Origin: Snuella sedimenti | GTDB taxonomy: Bacteria; Bacteroidota; Bacteroidia; Flavobacteriales; Flavobacteriaceae | Length of the DNA: 64,000 nt | Reading direction: 5' to 3' | Assembly: GCF_016428595.1 (NCBI RefSeq) | Contig: NZ_JAELVQ010000004.1 | Span: forward strand, 62,001 to 126,000 | Shown here: positions 35,440 through 43,267 of the stretch, one piece after another | Numbering within the stretch: the first letter of the stretch is position 1 | Layout of the letters: each line of letters starts with the position of its first letter | The notes under the pieces: generated by a model | What the model was told of the DNA's origin: nothing | The model's input: the letters and a program-made list of their open reading frames with translations, nothing else | Database searches by the model: none | Made by a program: the position numbers and the translations under genes

Positions 35440-37707
35440 ATGAAGATCCTTAGTCTCAAAATTTTTTGTTTAAAGAAAAGATTCCAATACAGTTATTTAC
35501 TTTCCATAATTGTGCTGTTATCGCTTTGCGATATGCATGCTCAACAACCCGCCGATTATGTTAATCCGTTTATTGGCACCTCAAATTATGGAGCTACATA
35601 CCCAGGACCCATAGCGCCCAGGGGGATGGCGAGTATCAGTCCCTTTAATGTGGCAGGACCTCAAAACCTACCATCGGAAAAGGATAGTGGTTGGTTGTCT
35701 AATCCCTATGTACACCAGAATACTTTTCTAACAGGATTTAGTCAGGTGAATTTAAGTGGTGTTGGTTGCCCCGACCTGGGTGTTTTATTATTGATGCCTA
35801 CTACTGGGACGTTAGAGACGAATCATTTAAAGTATGGATCCACCTATTCAAACGAAGTTGCAAAAACAGCCTATTACAGTACAGAAATAGATAAGTACAA
35901 TACAAAGGCAGAGTTTACAACCTCTAAACGTGTGGGTGTGAGTAAATTTACCTTTCCAAAAGGACAGGCTAATATTTTACTGAATTTAGGATTAGGCCTT
36001 ACCAATGAGCAAGGAGCGATGGTTAAAATAGTGTCTTCAACAGAAATAGAAGGCATGCGCACCGTTGGTTCATTTTGTTATAATAGCCCTGAAGCGGCTT
36101 ATCCGGTTTATTTTGTTGCTAAATTTTCTAAACCTGCCGATCGTTATGGTGTTTGGAAAACACCATATACATACGAAGGTGTGGAAGCACAATGGATGGG
36201 TTACAATGGAAAAACCCGTATTATGGAAAACGCGACCAGAATGGTGGTAGGAGACAGTATAGGGACTTACTTTACTTATAAATTTGATAAGCAGGAAACC
36301 GTTGAGGTTAAAATAGGTGTATCGTATGTAAGTATTGAGAACGCCAGAGAAAACTTAAAAAAAGAAACGGCAAACAAATCGTTTGAGGACATTCATAAGG
36401 AGACTTATGATGAATGGAATAAACTGCTTTCAAGAATTAAGGTTGAAGGAGGCACTGTAGATGATAAAACCATTTTCTATACCGCTTTATACCACACTTT
36501 AATCCATCCCAATACGCTCAACGACAGTAATGGTGATTACCCAGAGATAAAAACAGGTAAGATAGGTAATACCTCCGGAACACGGTTTACCGTATTTTCA
36601 CTTTGGGACACCTATAGAAATTTACATCAGTTAATGTCGTTGGTGTATCCCAAACAACAATTAAACATGGTTAATAGCATGTTGAATATGTACGATGAAA
36701 ATGGCTGGTTGCCCAAATGGGAATTAAACTCAACAGAAACCTTTACTATGGTTGGTGACCCGGCAAGTATTGTCATTACAGATACGTATTTAAAGGGCAT
36801 TCAGGATTTTGATGTGGAAAAAGCCTACGAGGCTATGCTGAAAAGTGCCGATCAAATTAAAGAAAATCCCCTACGCCCCGGATTAAAGGACTATATTGAA
36901 AAAGGGTATTTAACCACAGATAATGGAGGGCCGGTTTCTACAACCCAGGAGTATAATGCAGCGGACTATTCCATTGCGCTGTTAGCGAAAGCACTGGGAA
37001 AAGATGAAGATTATAAGCGGTTTAAAAAGCGTTCAATATCCTATCGAAAACTGTTTGATAAAGATTTGAAGTTACTAAGGCCAAGATTACCCAATGGCAA
37101 TTGGTATGAACCATTTAACCCCAATGCAGGTGCTAATTTCACCAAAAATGTTGGCTTTATTGAAGGAAACGCATGGCAATATGCCTTTATGGTACCTCAT
37201 GATATTGAAGGCCTTGCAAAACTAATGGGAGGAAAAAAAGCCTTTTCAAAGCAATTGCAAAAGGTATTTGATATGGATCAATTTGATATGGCTAACGAGC
37301 CTGACATCGCCTATCCGTACTTGTTCAATTATGTAAAAGGAGAAGAATGGCGCACACAGAAATTGGTAAAGGAACTTGTTCATAAGTATTTTCAAAACAA
37401 GCCAGGAGGCGTTCCCGGTAATGACGATACAGGAACCATGTCTGCTTGGTTGGTTTATTCCATGATGGGAATTTACCCCGTAGCTCCCGGAGAACCAAAG
37501 TATGCCATAACAACCCCTATGTTTGATAAGATCACCATTCAATTGGATTCAAAATACTATAAGAATAAAGAATTAGTAATAAAGAAAGCACGCAATAATG
37601 ATGGTTACATTAAACAAGTAAAGCTTAACGGTAAGATCCATAAAGGGTATTTTATAGATCATGGAACATTGGTTAATGGAAACACATTGGAGATTATATT
37701 AAAATGA
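35440..37707 (+). CDS. GH92 alpha-mannosidase 4, exported
   Basis: A 755-residue protein with a longer signal region but no clear lipobox (cleavage likely after DMHAQ), so it may be periplasmic rather than lipid-anchored. GH92 features are VNPFIGTSNYGATYPGPIAP, IEGNAWQYAF (acid E575) and GNDDTGTMSAW (D663). The leaving-sugar loop is FDMANEPDIAY (E620), unlike the HGNEPSHH and HGNQPIQH loops of the other three. It is the most divergent GH92 here and probably prefers a different linkage (inference). It lies 17 bp beyond the terminator after GH29 and is followed by a repeat-bearing gap. Confidence 0.92.
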   Translation: MKILSLKIFCLKKRFQYSYLLSIIVLLSLCDMHAQQPADYVNPFIGTSNYGATYPGPIAPRGMASISPFNVAGPQNLPSEKDSGWLSNPYVHQNTFLTGFSQVNLSGVGCPDLGVLLLMPTTGTLETNHLKYGSTYSNEVAKTAYYSTEIDKYNTKAEFTTSKRVGVSKFTFPKGQANILLNLGLGLTNEQGAMVKIVSSTEIEGMRTVGSFCYNSPEAAYPVYFVAKFSKPADRYGVWKTPYTYEGVEAQWMGYNGKTRIMENATRMVVGDSIGTYFTYKFDKQETVEVKIGVSYVSIENARENLKKETANKSFEDIHKETYDEWNKLLSRIKVEGGTVDDKTIFYTALYHTLIHPNTLNDSNGDYPEIKTGKIGNTSGTRFTVFSLWDTYRNLHQLMSLVYPKQQLNMVNSMLNMYDENGWLPKWELNSTETFTMVGDPASIVITDTYLKGIQDFDVEKAYEAMLKSADQIKENPLRPGLKDYIEKGYLTTDNGGPVSTTQEYNAADYSIALLAKALGKDEDYKRFKKRSISYRKLFDKDLKLLRPRLPNGNWYEPFNPNAGANFTKNVGFIEGNAWQYAFMVPHDIEGLAKLMGGKKAFSKQLQKVFDMDQFDMANEPDIAYPYLFNYVKGEEWRTQKLVKELVHKYFQNKPGGVPGNDDTGTMSAWLVYSMMGIYPVAPGEPKYAITTPMFDKITIQLDSKYYKNKELVIKKARNNDGYIKQVKLNGKIHKGYFIDHGTLVNGNTLEIILK

Positions 37708-38102
37708 TCCGAATGTTGTGGCGTGCCACGATTTAAGTTGGCGTGTTGGGTGTTTAATGTTGTCATCCCGAACGAGGAACGAGGAGGGATCTCGATCTTA
37801 TTAAGATGTCTCACTTCGACTTCGCTCAGTGCAGGCTTAGTTTGTTCCCTACGCTGTCGAATTTGACAAGTTGTATCAACACTTTAAATTAACGTGAATC
37901 TTGGATAAGAAAATTTATGCCAGTTTGAGTGATTTTTGAAAAAAATCGTATCGAAAACGAGTAAATTTTTCGACTAAAAAAGCTTCTCGATACAAAATTC
38001 TTTCAGAATTTTACAGAAGTGACATCTTGAACTCCTAAATAGGATTCGCGTTAAATTATTCAAAACTGAGGTTATTAGCAATGAAATTAAAATACCTGTA
38101 AG
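37708..38102. repeat. Intergenic region with a dispersed flavobacterial repeat
   Basis: No gene is seen in these 395 bp. From about 37763 it has GTCATCCCGAACGAGG, then CTTCGACTTCGCTCAG, TCTTGGATAA (37899-37908) and an inverted repeat ACAAAATTCTTTCAGAATT (from 37992). The last three elements recur at 49200-49440, TCTTGGATAA in the opposite orientation. These look like copies of one mobile or REP-like intergenic repeat. A promoter for the GH163-type gene may lie in the last 60 bp but is not recognised. Confidence 0.6.
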
Positions 38103-40349
38103 ATGAAAAATACTGTTTTAAACCACCTATTTGTATGTTTTTTTGCTGTCATAATTGTATCCTGTACTTCTAGTAATAAGTTAGAATTAGTGACTAACGG
38201 CGAGGCAAATTATGAAATTGTAGTCCTTGACAATGCTTCAAAGAAGAGTCACGGGTCAGCCGAAATATTACAAAATTATATTCGACAAATAAGTGGGGTT
38301 AACCTTGCCATTGTTAGTGAGAGTGCGCAAAGTGCGGATATTGCTAAAATTTATGTTGGCACCCCATCCGAAGAAAATATTGAGGAACATGCCATTCATA
38401 TTTATACGGATAAAGATAATCTGATTATTACTGGTGGTTCGGATTTGACGGTTCGGCAAGCCGTTTATGAATTTTTAGAGGTGTTTTTAAATTGTAAATG
38501 GTATGCGCCAGATGCAGAAGCCGTTCCAAATAATAAAATCATCGCATTAAATAAACCGATTGATTATAAATATACTCCGGAAATTACCACACGAACGGTA
38601 CATTCCAGATTGTTCTACGAAAACCCTGATTTTGCAGATAAGCATAAAGTTACAACAGAGGCCTTTCCTTATTATGTCCCTACGGCCAGGGTACATACGT
38701 TTCACAAGTTTGTGCCGGAAGAAGTCTTTTATAAGACACACCCGGAGTATTTTGCTTTACGCGGAAATAAGCGGTTACCCACACAATTATGTCTAACTAA
38801 TGAGGAGGTCTATAACATTGTTAGAGATTCTGTTGCTGCTTTATTTGATCAATTCCCAGAGGCTTCGGTTATTTCGGTGAGCCAGAATGATAATCAGCAG
38901 TATTGTACTTGTGAGCATTGTAAAGCTATTGATGCAGCAGAAGGAAGCCCCTCGGGGACTATGATTCAGTTTGTAAATAAAATAGCTGCAGACTATCCGG
39001 ATAAGACCGTTTCAACATTAGCCTATCAATACACCCGAAAGCCTTCAAAGACCAGACCTCTGGATAATGTATTGATTACATTGTGCTCCATTGAGTGCGA
39101 TAGAAGTGGACCCATAGAGGAAAAATGTGTCGATTTTGCCAACGATTTGAAAGGTTGGAAGGAGCTAACCGAAAACATCAGAATTTGGGATTATACCACC
39201 CAGTTCACTAATTTTTTAGCACCTTTTCCTAACATTTATACCCTTCAACCTAACATTAAATTCTTTAGGGAGAACCATGCGAGATGGATCTTTGAGCAGC
39301 ATAGTAGTAACCCGAGTGAGTTGTTCGAACTACGGTCTTATATTATGGCCAAGTTATTATGGAATCCTGATAGGAATATGGATGAATTAATCACCGAATT
39401 TACCAATGGTTATTATGAAGAGGCAGGCGTTTATATAAAGCAATACGTCGATTTGATCCATGATAAAATACAAGAAGATAATAACTTTTTCCTTTTTTTA
39501 TATGGCGATCCGTCGCAGGCGTTTTCATCATTTTTAAATTCTGAACTATTAGCAACATACGATGGTTTTTTTAACAAGGCAGAGGAAGTGGTTGCCCAAA
39601 ATAATACTGTTTTAAAACGGGTGAAAGAAGCAAGGTTAAGTGTGGACTATGCTATTCTTGAAGCCTACAAAAAGAATTTGGACAACGATTTTTCTATGGT
39701 GCTCGTGAATGCCGATGACAGTAAAATGATTAATCCAGATGTAGTTAAACGTTTAGAACGATTTTACCAAACATGCAAAGGTGCCAATATTACCTTAATG
39801 AACGAAATGCGGTTTACGGTTGACGAGTATTATGCAAATTACAAAAACACCATGACAGTAGCCACGCAACCTAATAAGGCACTTGGGAAGAAGGTTACTT
39901 TGCTTACGAAGCCGAAAAAATATGCTAACGAGGATTCGCAAGTGTTAACAGATGGGGCTCTAGGAGGCAATAGTTTTTATGCCAACTGGTTGGGGTTTGA
40001 GGGTAATCATCTGGAAGCTGTAATCGATCTTGAAGAGGAACAAAGCATCCGTTCCATTTCTACGGCCTTTTTACAAGTTACCAATCATGTGGTGTTTTTT
40101 CCAAAATCAGTTACGTATTACTATTCTAACGATAATGAACATTTTTATAAAGTAGGAACAGTCGTTAATGATGCGCCGTTAAGTAAAACAAGTAAAATCA
40201 ACGATATTAAATATTTTGAATTGGAGTTTCCAGAGGTGAAAGCACGGTATATTAAAATAATAGGTGAAAATAGGAATGAACCACCGTATTGGCATCATGC
40301 GGCCGGGCTTCCTTCGTGGATTTTTGCCGATGAGGTTATTGTTAATTAA
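38103..40349 (+). CDS. DUF4838 protein, GH163-type endo-beta-N-acetylglucosaminidase, lipoprotein
   Basis: A 748-residue lipoprotein (VIIVSC). An N-terminal GH20b/alpha-glucuronidase-like domain (about 40-160) is followed by a DUF4838 barrel: VISVSQNDNQQYCTCEHC, GTMIQFVNKIAADYPDKTVS and ITLCSIECDR (E331). A discoidin-like C-terminal domain (about 600-748) ends LPSWIFADEVIVN. Family GH163, built on DUF4838, contains endo-glycosidases acting on complex N-glycans, which fits this locus. DUF4838 as a whole is wider than GH163, so the activity is probable rather than proven. It is followed after 7 bp by the EEP gene. Confidence 0.82.
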   Translation: MKNTVLNHLFVCFFAVIIVSCTSSNKLELVTNGEANYEIVVLDNASKKSHGSAEILQNYIRQISGVNLAIVSESAQSADIAKIYVGTPSEENIEEHAIHIYTDKDNLIITGGSDLTVRQAVYEFLEVFLNCKWYAPDAEAVPNNKIIALNKPIDYKYTPEITTRTVHSRLFYENPDFADKHKVTTEAFPYYVPTARVHTFHKFVPEEVFYKTHPEYFALRGNKRLPTQLCLTNEEVYNIVRDSVAALFDQFPEASVISVSQNDNQQYCTCEHCKAIDAAEGSPSGTMIQFVNKIAADYPDKTVSTLAYQYTRKPSKTRPLDNVLITLCSIECDRSGPIEEKCVDFANDLKGWKELTENIRIWDYTTQFTNFLAPFPNIYTLQPNIKFFRENHARWIFEQHSSNPSELFELRSYIMAKLLWNPDRNMDELITEFTNGYYEEAGVYIKQYVDLIHDKIQEDNNFFLFLYGDPSQAFSSFLNSELLATYDGFFNKAEEVVAQNNTVLKRVKEARLSVDYAILEAYKKNLDNDFSMVLVNADDSKMINPDVVKRLERFYQTCKGANITLMNEMRFTVDEYYANYKNTMTVATQPNKALGKKVTLLTKPKKYANEDSQVLTDGALGGNSFYANWLGFEGNHLEAVIDLEEEQSIRSISTAFLQVTNHVVFFPKSVTYYYSNDNEHFYKVGTVVNDAPLSKTSKINDIKYFELEFPEVKARYIKIIGENRNEPPYWHHAAGLPSWIFADEVIVN

Positions 40350-40356
40350 GTAAAAC

Positions 40357-41217
40357 ATGTATAAGATGAAATCAGAAAAACATTTTTTCCTGGTACTTAT
40401 AGTATTTGGAGCCTTTCAAATTGCCCTTGGGCAGAATTACAAGTTTATAACTTATAACATTCGTTATGACAATCCAAATGATGGTGAGAACCAATGGTCG
40501 AAGAGAAAAGCGTTTTTGTGTCAACAACTAGCTTTTTACAAACCAGATGTTTTTGGTATACAAGAAGGTTTGCAGCATCAAGTACAATATATAGATAGTA
40601 CGCTTTTAGATTATAATTATATTGGGGTAGGAAGAAATGATGGAAAAACAAAAGGAGAATACAGTGCTATTTTTTATAATTCAGACAAGTTACAAGTCAT
40701 TAATAGTAATACCTTTTGGTTATCAGAAACACCTCAGGGAATATCTGTTGGATGGGACGCATCTATGGAGCGTATCTGTACATATGCTCTATTTGAAGAT
40801 ATAGACACTAAACAGCAATTTTGGGTATTCAATACTCATTTTGACCATAGAGGGCTAAAGGCAAGGGAAGAAAGTGCCAAACTTATAGTAAAAAAAGTTA
40901 ATGCATTAAATCAGAACAACTTACCGGTTATCCTTATGGGAGACTTTAATTTAAAACCAGACAGCGTCTCAATAGCATATTTGTCAGGTATTTTTAATGA
41001 TACAAAGGAAGTAAGTCAATCTAAACCTTTTGGGCCAGAAGGAACCTTTAACGGTTTTAAGTTTAAAAAACCGGTAAAAAATAGAATTGATTATATTTTT
41101 GTTAGTAAGGATAATATTAAGGTAAATAAGTATGCAGTGTTGAGCGATTCTAAGGATTGTAAATACCCCTCAGATCATTTACCTGTATTTGTTGCGGTTC
41201 AATTTAATAAGCTATAA
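40357..41217 (+). CDS. Exported endonuclease/exonuclease/phosphatase (EEP) family protein
   Basis: A 286-residue protein with a signal peptide (FGAFQIALGQ) and a complete EEP fold: ITYNIRYDNPNDGENQW, FGIQEG (metal-binding Glu), NTHFDHRG, MGDFNLKPDS (Asp/Asn pair) and YPSDHLPVFV (catalytic Asp-His). The family cleaves phosphodiesters in nucleic acids, lipids or sugar phosphates. Export and a place in a glycan locus favour a sugar- or lipid-phosphate substrate over DNA repair (inference). ATGs at 40357 and 40366 are both possible. Confidence 0.88.
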   Translation: MYKMKSEKHFFLVLIVFGAFQIALGQNYKFITYNIRYDNPNDGENQWSKRKAFLCQQLAFYKPDVFGIQEGLQHQVQYIDSTLLDYNYIGVGRNDGKTKGEYSAIFYNSDKLQVINSNTFWLSETPQGISVGWDASMERICTYALFEDIDTKQQFWVFNTHFDHRGLKAREESAKLIVKKVNALNQNNLPVILMGDFNLKPDSVSIAYLSGIFNDTKEVSQSKPFGPEGTFNGFKFKKPVKNRIDYIFVSKDNIKVNKYAVLSDSKDCKYPSDHLPVFVAVQFNKL

Positions 41218-41439
41218 TATTATGTTTAGTACATGACAAAAATTGAAACATCATATATAATGCGCTGATTTTTAATAAGTATATTTTTTTTATTTTTATA
41301 GATTTGACAGGTTCCAAGAAGCACTACTAACGTTTTATGGAGGTAAAATTGGTTTTTGCCATGTACTTTTAACCTGAGTTTCTATGTTAAAAACCAAATA
41401 AAAAGGCATTATTTGTTGTTTTATGGCATTGAAATCCTA

Positions 41440-41469
41440 GGAACGATTTTCAGTTCCGTTTTATATTTT
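41440..41469 (+). terminator. Weak hairpin terminator candidate
   Basis: GGAAC, eight bases, GTTCC, then a T-rich tract. It sits about 220 bp after the EEP stop and just before the insertion element. The rest of 41218-41479 is AT-rich with no gene seen. Confidence 0.35.
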
Positions 41470-41495
41470 TGCCCTATTTCTTAAATAACCTACCT

Positions 41496-41649
41496 CCCAG
41501 ACTTCTATCAACAGACTAATTTGTTTACAATTAGCTGCAACTTTGTATTATGGATAAGTAGGAAGGGAGCTGTAAACTCGATTAAAACAGACTTCTCTAC
41601 GACAGAGTGCTGCAACTCAGGTGAACAGATCTCCCATCCAAATTAAGGT
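41496..41649 (-). ncRNA. Candidate bridge RNA (seekRNA) of the insertion element
   Basis: Non-coding DNA between the transposase stop and the inner end of the left repeat, where IS1111-group elements encode their guide RNA. On the transposase strand it begins with a GGGAG...CTCCC enclosing stem and contains a CTAATT/AATTAG hairpin (41516-41534). Two related blocks, CAGACTTCT...CAACAG (41498) and CAGACTTCTCTACGACAG (41588) on the plus strand, each lead to GCTGCAACT (41534-41542 and 41609-41617). They could frame the target and donor loops. Inferred from position and structure only. Confidence 0.45.
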
Positions 41650-42717
41650 CTATAGGTTATAAGAATGTTTTTGTTGGTTCTTCCAAACGAACCTTACCCT
41701 GTTCATTAGTTTTTTGGCAATCCTAACAATAGCCTTATTGCTCTTCATCGTCTTGCATAGATTGATATAGTCCAATCCCAATCGGGGGTCGGCCTTCACG
41801 GCCCTCCATGCACATTGTATAAGCACAGGCCTTAAAAATGCATTGTGCCTTTTGGTAATTCTACCTACTCTTTCAGTTTCTCCTGAAGCATACACATTGG
41901 GAACCAGCCCTACAAAACTATGTAATTGATCTTGTGTTTTAAAACGCTTAATATCTGCAATTTCTGTAGCTAGGGTAATGGCTCCTAAGAGCCCTATTCC
42001 CGGAATACTTTGCAATAATGTGATTATGGGCTTATAATCCCTACTGGCCAATGTGACTATTTGCTTTTCCAATACCTTCTTTTGATGCTCAATTTGTTGC
42101 ATTTCTTCCAGCAAGGCCTGAATTAACACTTGTGCTGAACCAGTAAACAACTTTGTGGTCAACCAAAGACGAAATGCTTTACTCCAATAAGGTTTATCAA
42201 GCTCTTTAGGTATTTTTATGCCAAAATAATTCAAATGGGACTTTATCCTGCACTTACACCGTTTTATATCGGATAACAGTTTTTGCCTTGTGCGAACTAA
42301 AAGCCGGTCCTCCAATATTTTCTGGTTGGGAACATAAATCCCCTTTAACGTTTTATTTCTTAACGATCTCGCAATCTTACGAGCATCCCGTTTATCACTT
42401 TTCTGTTTCTTTTCTTTATTGGTAGTAGGAATGTCCGATGGGTTCACTACCAAATTACGAATACCCAACCTTTCTAGCTCGTGAGCTATCCAAAATCCGC
42501 AAAAACCTGCCTCATAGGCACTATAATAATTTCCCTTTGGAAAATTTCTATGAAGATAGTTCATCAGAACTAAAGGTTCTGGCGGTTGTGAAAACACTTT
42601 ATGTTCATAGTAATCTGTCAAAATACAGATGCCCCAACTTTTCTTGTGCACATCTATTCCAACGTAGATGCTCTCGTTGGAATAATCTTCTTTTTTCGTA
42701 AATTGTAGTTCTTTCAT
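41650..42717 (-). CDS. IS110 family transposase
   Basis: A 355-residue protein, normal length and uninterrupted. The N-terminal DEDD RuvC-like domain has D22 in YVGIDVHKKSWGI, Glu in YSAYEAGFCGF and the Asp pair of SDKRDARKIA. A coiled-coil middle region leads to the C-terminal Tnp_20 domain, with LLQSIPGIGLLGAITLATEI and SFVGLVPNVYASGE; Ser278 there matches the conserved catalytic serine position. The enzyme works with a non-coding guide RNA. The intact frame suggests a recent or still active copy. Confidence 0.93.
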   Translation of the reverse strand: MKELQFTKKEDYSNESIYVGIDVHKKSWGICILTDYYEHKVFSQPPEPLVLMNYLHRNFPKGNYYSAYEAGFCGFWIAHELERLGIRNLVVNPSDIPTTNKEKKQKSDKRDARKIARSLRNKTLKGIYVPNQKILEDRLLVRTRQKLLSDIKRCKCRIKSHLNYFGIKIPKELDKPYWSKAFRLWLTTKLFTGSAQVLIQALLEEMQQIEHQKKVLEKQIVTLASRDYKPIITLLQSIPGIGLLGAITLATEIADIKRFKTQDQLHSFVGLVPNVYASGETERVGRITKRHNAFLRPVLIQCAWRAVKADPRLGLDYINLCKTMKSNKAIVRIAKKLMNRVRFVWKNQQKHSYNL

Positions 42718-42720
42718 GTC

Positions 42721-42772
42721 AGGTGGTATTATTTAAGTTAATTTTATCTTTAACAAGTTAATAATACCTCCT
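42721..42772. repeat. Inverted repeat at the transposase-proximal end of the IS
   Basis: AGGTGGTATTATT (42721-42733) and AATAATACCTCCT (42760-42772) pair in 12 of 13 positions around a 26-bp loop. It starts 3 bp upstream of the transposase ATG and may be its leader hairpin or part of the right end. From there to 43267 no gene is seen; the 530-bp gap holds a short repeat and the SusC promoter region. Confidence 0.6.
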
Positions 42773-42857
42773 GGTTTTAGAACGACGCTTTAAACATACA
42801 AACTCTATGTTAATTGAGCGGTTAAAATTGTTATAAATACCTGTTTTTTAGGCGCTT

Positions 42858-42887
42858 GTCATTATGACGGAGTGAGGAAAGAATGAC
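42858..42887. repeat. Short dispersed-repeat hairpin
   Basis: GTCATT at one end and AATGAC at the other, with a GA-rich interior, form a short stem. It resembles the ends of the repeats near 37763 and 57781 (GTCAT/GTCAC starts) and may be a remnant of the same family. Confidence 0.4.
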
Positions 42888-43140
42888 GAGAAATACCATA
42901 ATTATATGATTCCCCTCATTTGTTTCGTAAAGTACTTTCAATCAAAATATATTTTAATTTCAGTAACGTTTGGATGAACTGTGCTTAAAAACAATATTTA
43001 TAAAATCTAACTCAGTTTTTTAGTATGATGTTTTTACTTAAACTGAAACAATTTATAATATAATTCTTGCTTTTTTTTAATGTGATTTGAATCCAATAAA
43101 AAAGTTAGTAGCACAACATTTGTATCGTATTTTAAGCGTT

Positions 43141-43158
43141 TAGTTAAACGTTTGATCT
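43141..43158. promoter_or_regulatory. AAACGTTT-type operator half-site upstream of the first SusC
   Basis: TTAAACGTTTGATC shares the core AAACGTTTGATC with the perfect palindrome upstream of the second SusC, but the left arm is degenerate. LacI-family proteins commonly bind such CG-centred dyads. It lies about 110 bp before the SusC start, like its counterpart. A related AACGTTTGGAT occurs at about 42966. Confidence 0.45.
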
Positions 43159-43267
43159 TGTTTTTTTTACCTCCGTCATTTTAGAGTTGTTACTGGTCGA
43201 AAAAATACCTGTTTTTTTTGTTTAAAATTGTTAATTCAGCAATTATTAACTCAAAAACTAAGAATGT

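Larger units (their letters stand above)
41480..42737 (-). mobile_element. IS110/IS1111-type insertion sequence
   Basis: A single transposase gene on the minus strand is bounded by inverted copies CTTAAATAACCTACCT (from 41480) and, on the other strand, CTTAAATAATACCACCT (42737-42721). About 150 bp of non-coding DNA lies downstream of the transposase. Subterminal inverted repeats plus a long non-coding 3' end are IS1111-group features. Exact ends are uncertain by several bases because this family makes no target duplication. It separates the EEP gene from the first SusC. Confidence 0.7.

Noticed and set aside
41496-41649. CRISPR-like direct repeats in the IS non-coding end
   Set aside because: Only two imperfect blocks with unequal spacing and no cas genes; better explained as guide-RNA structure.
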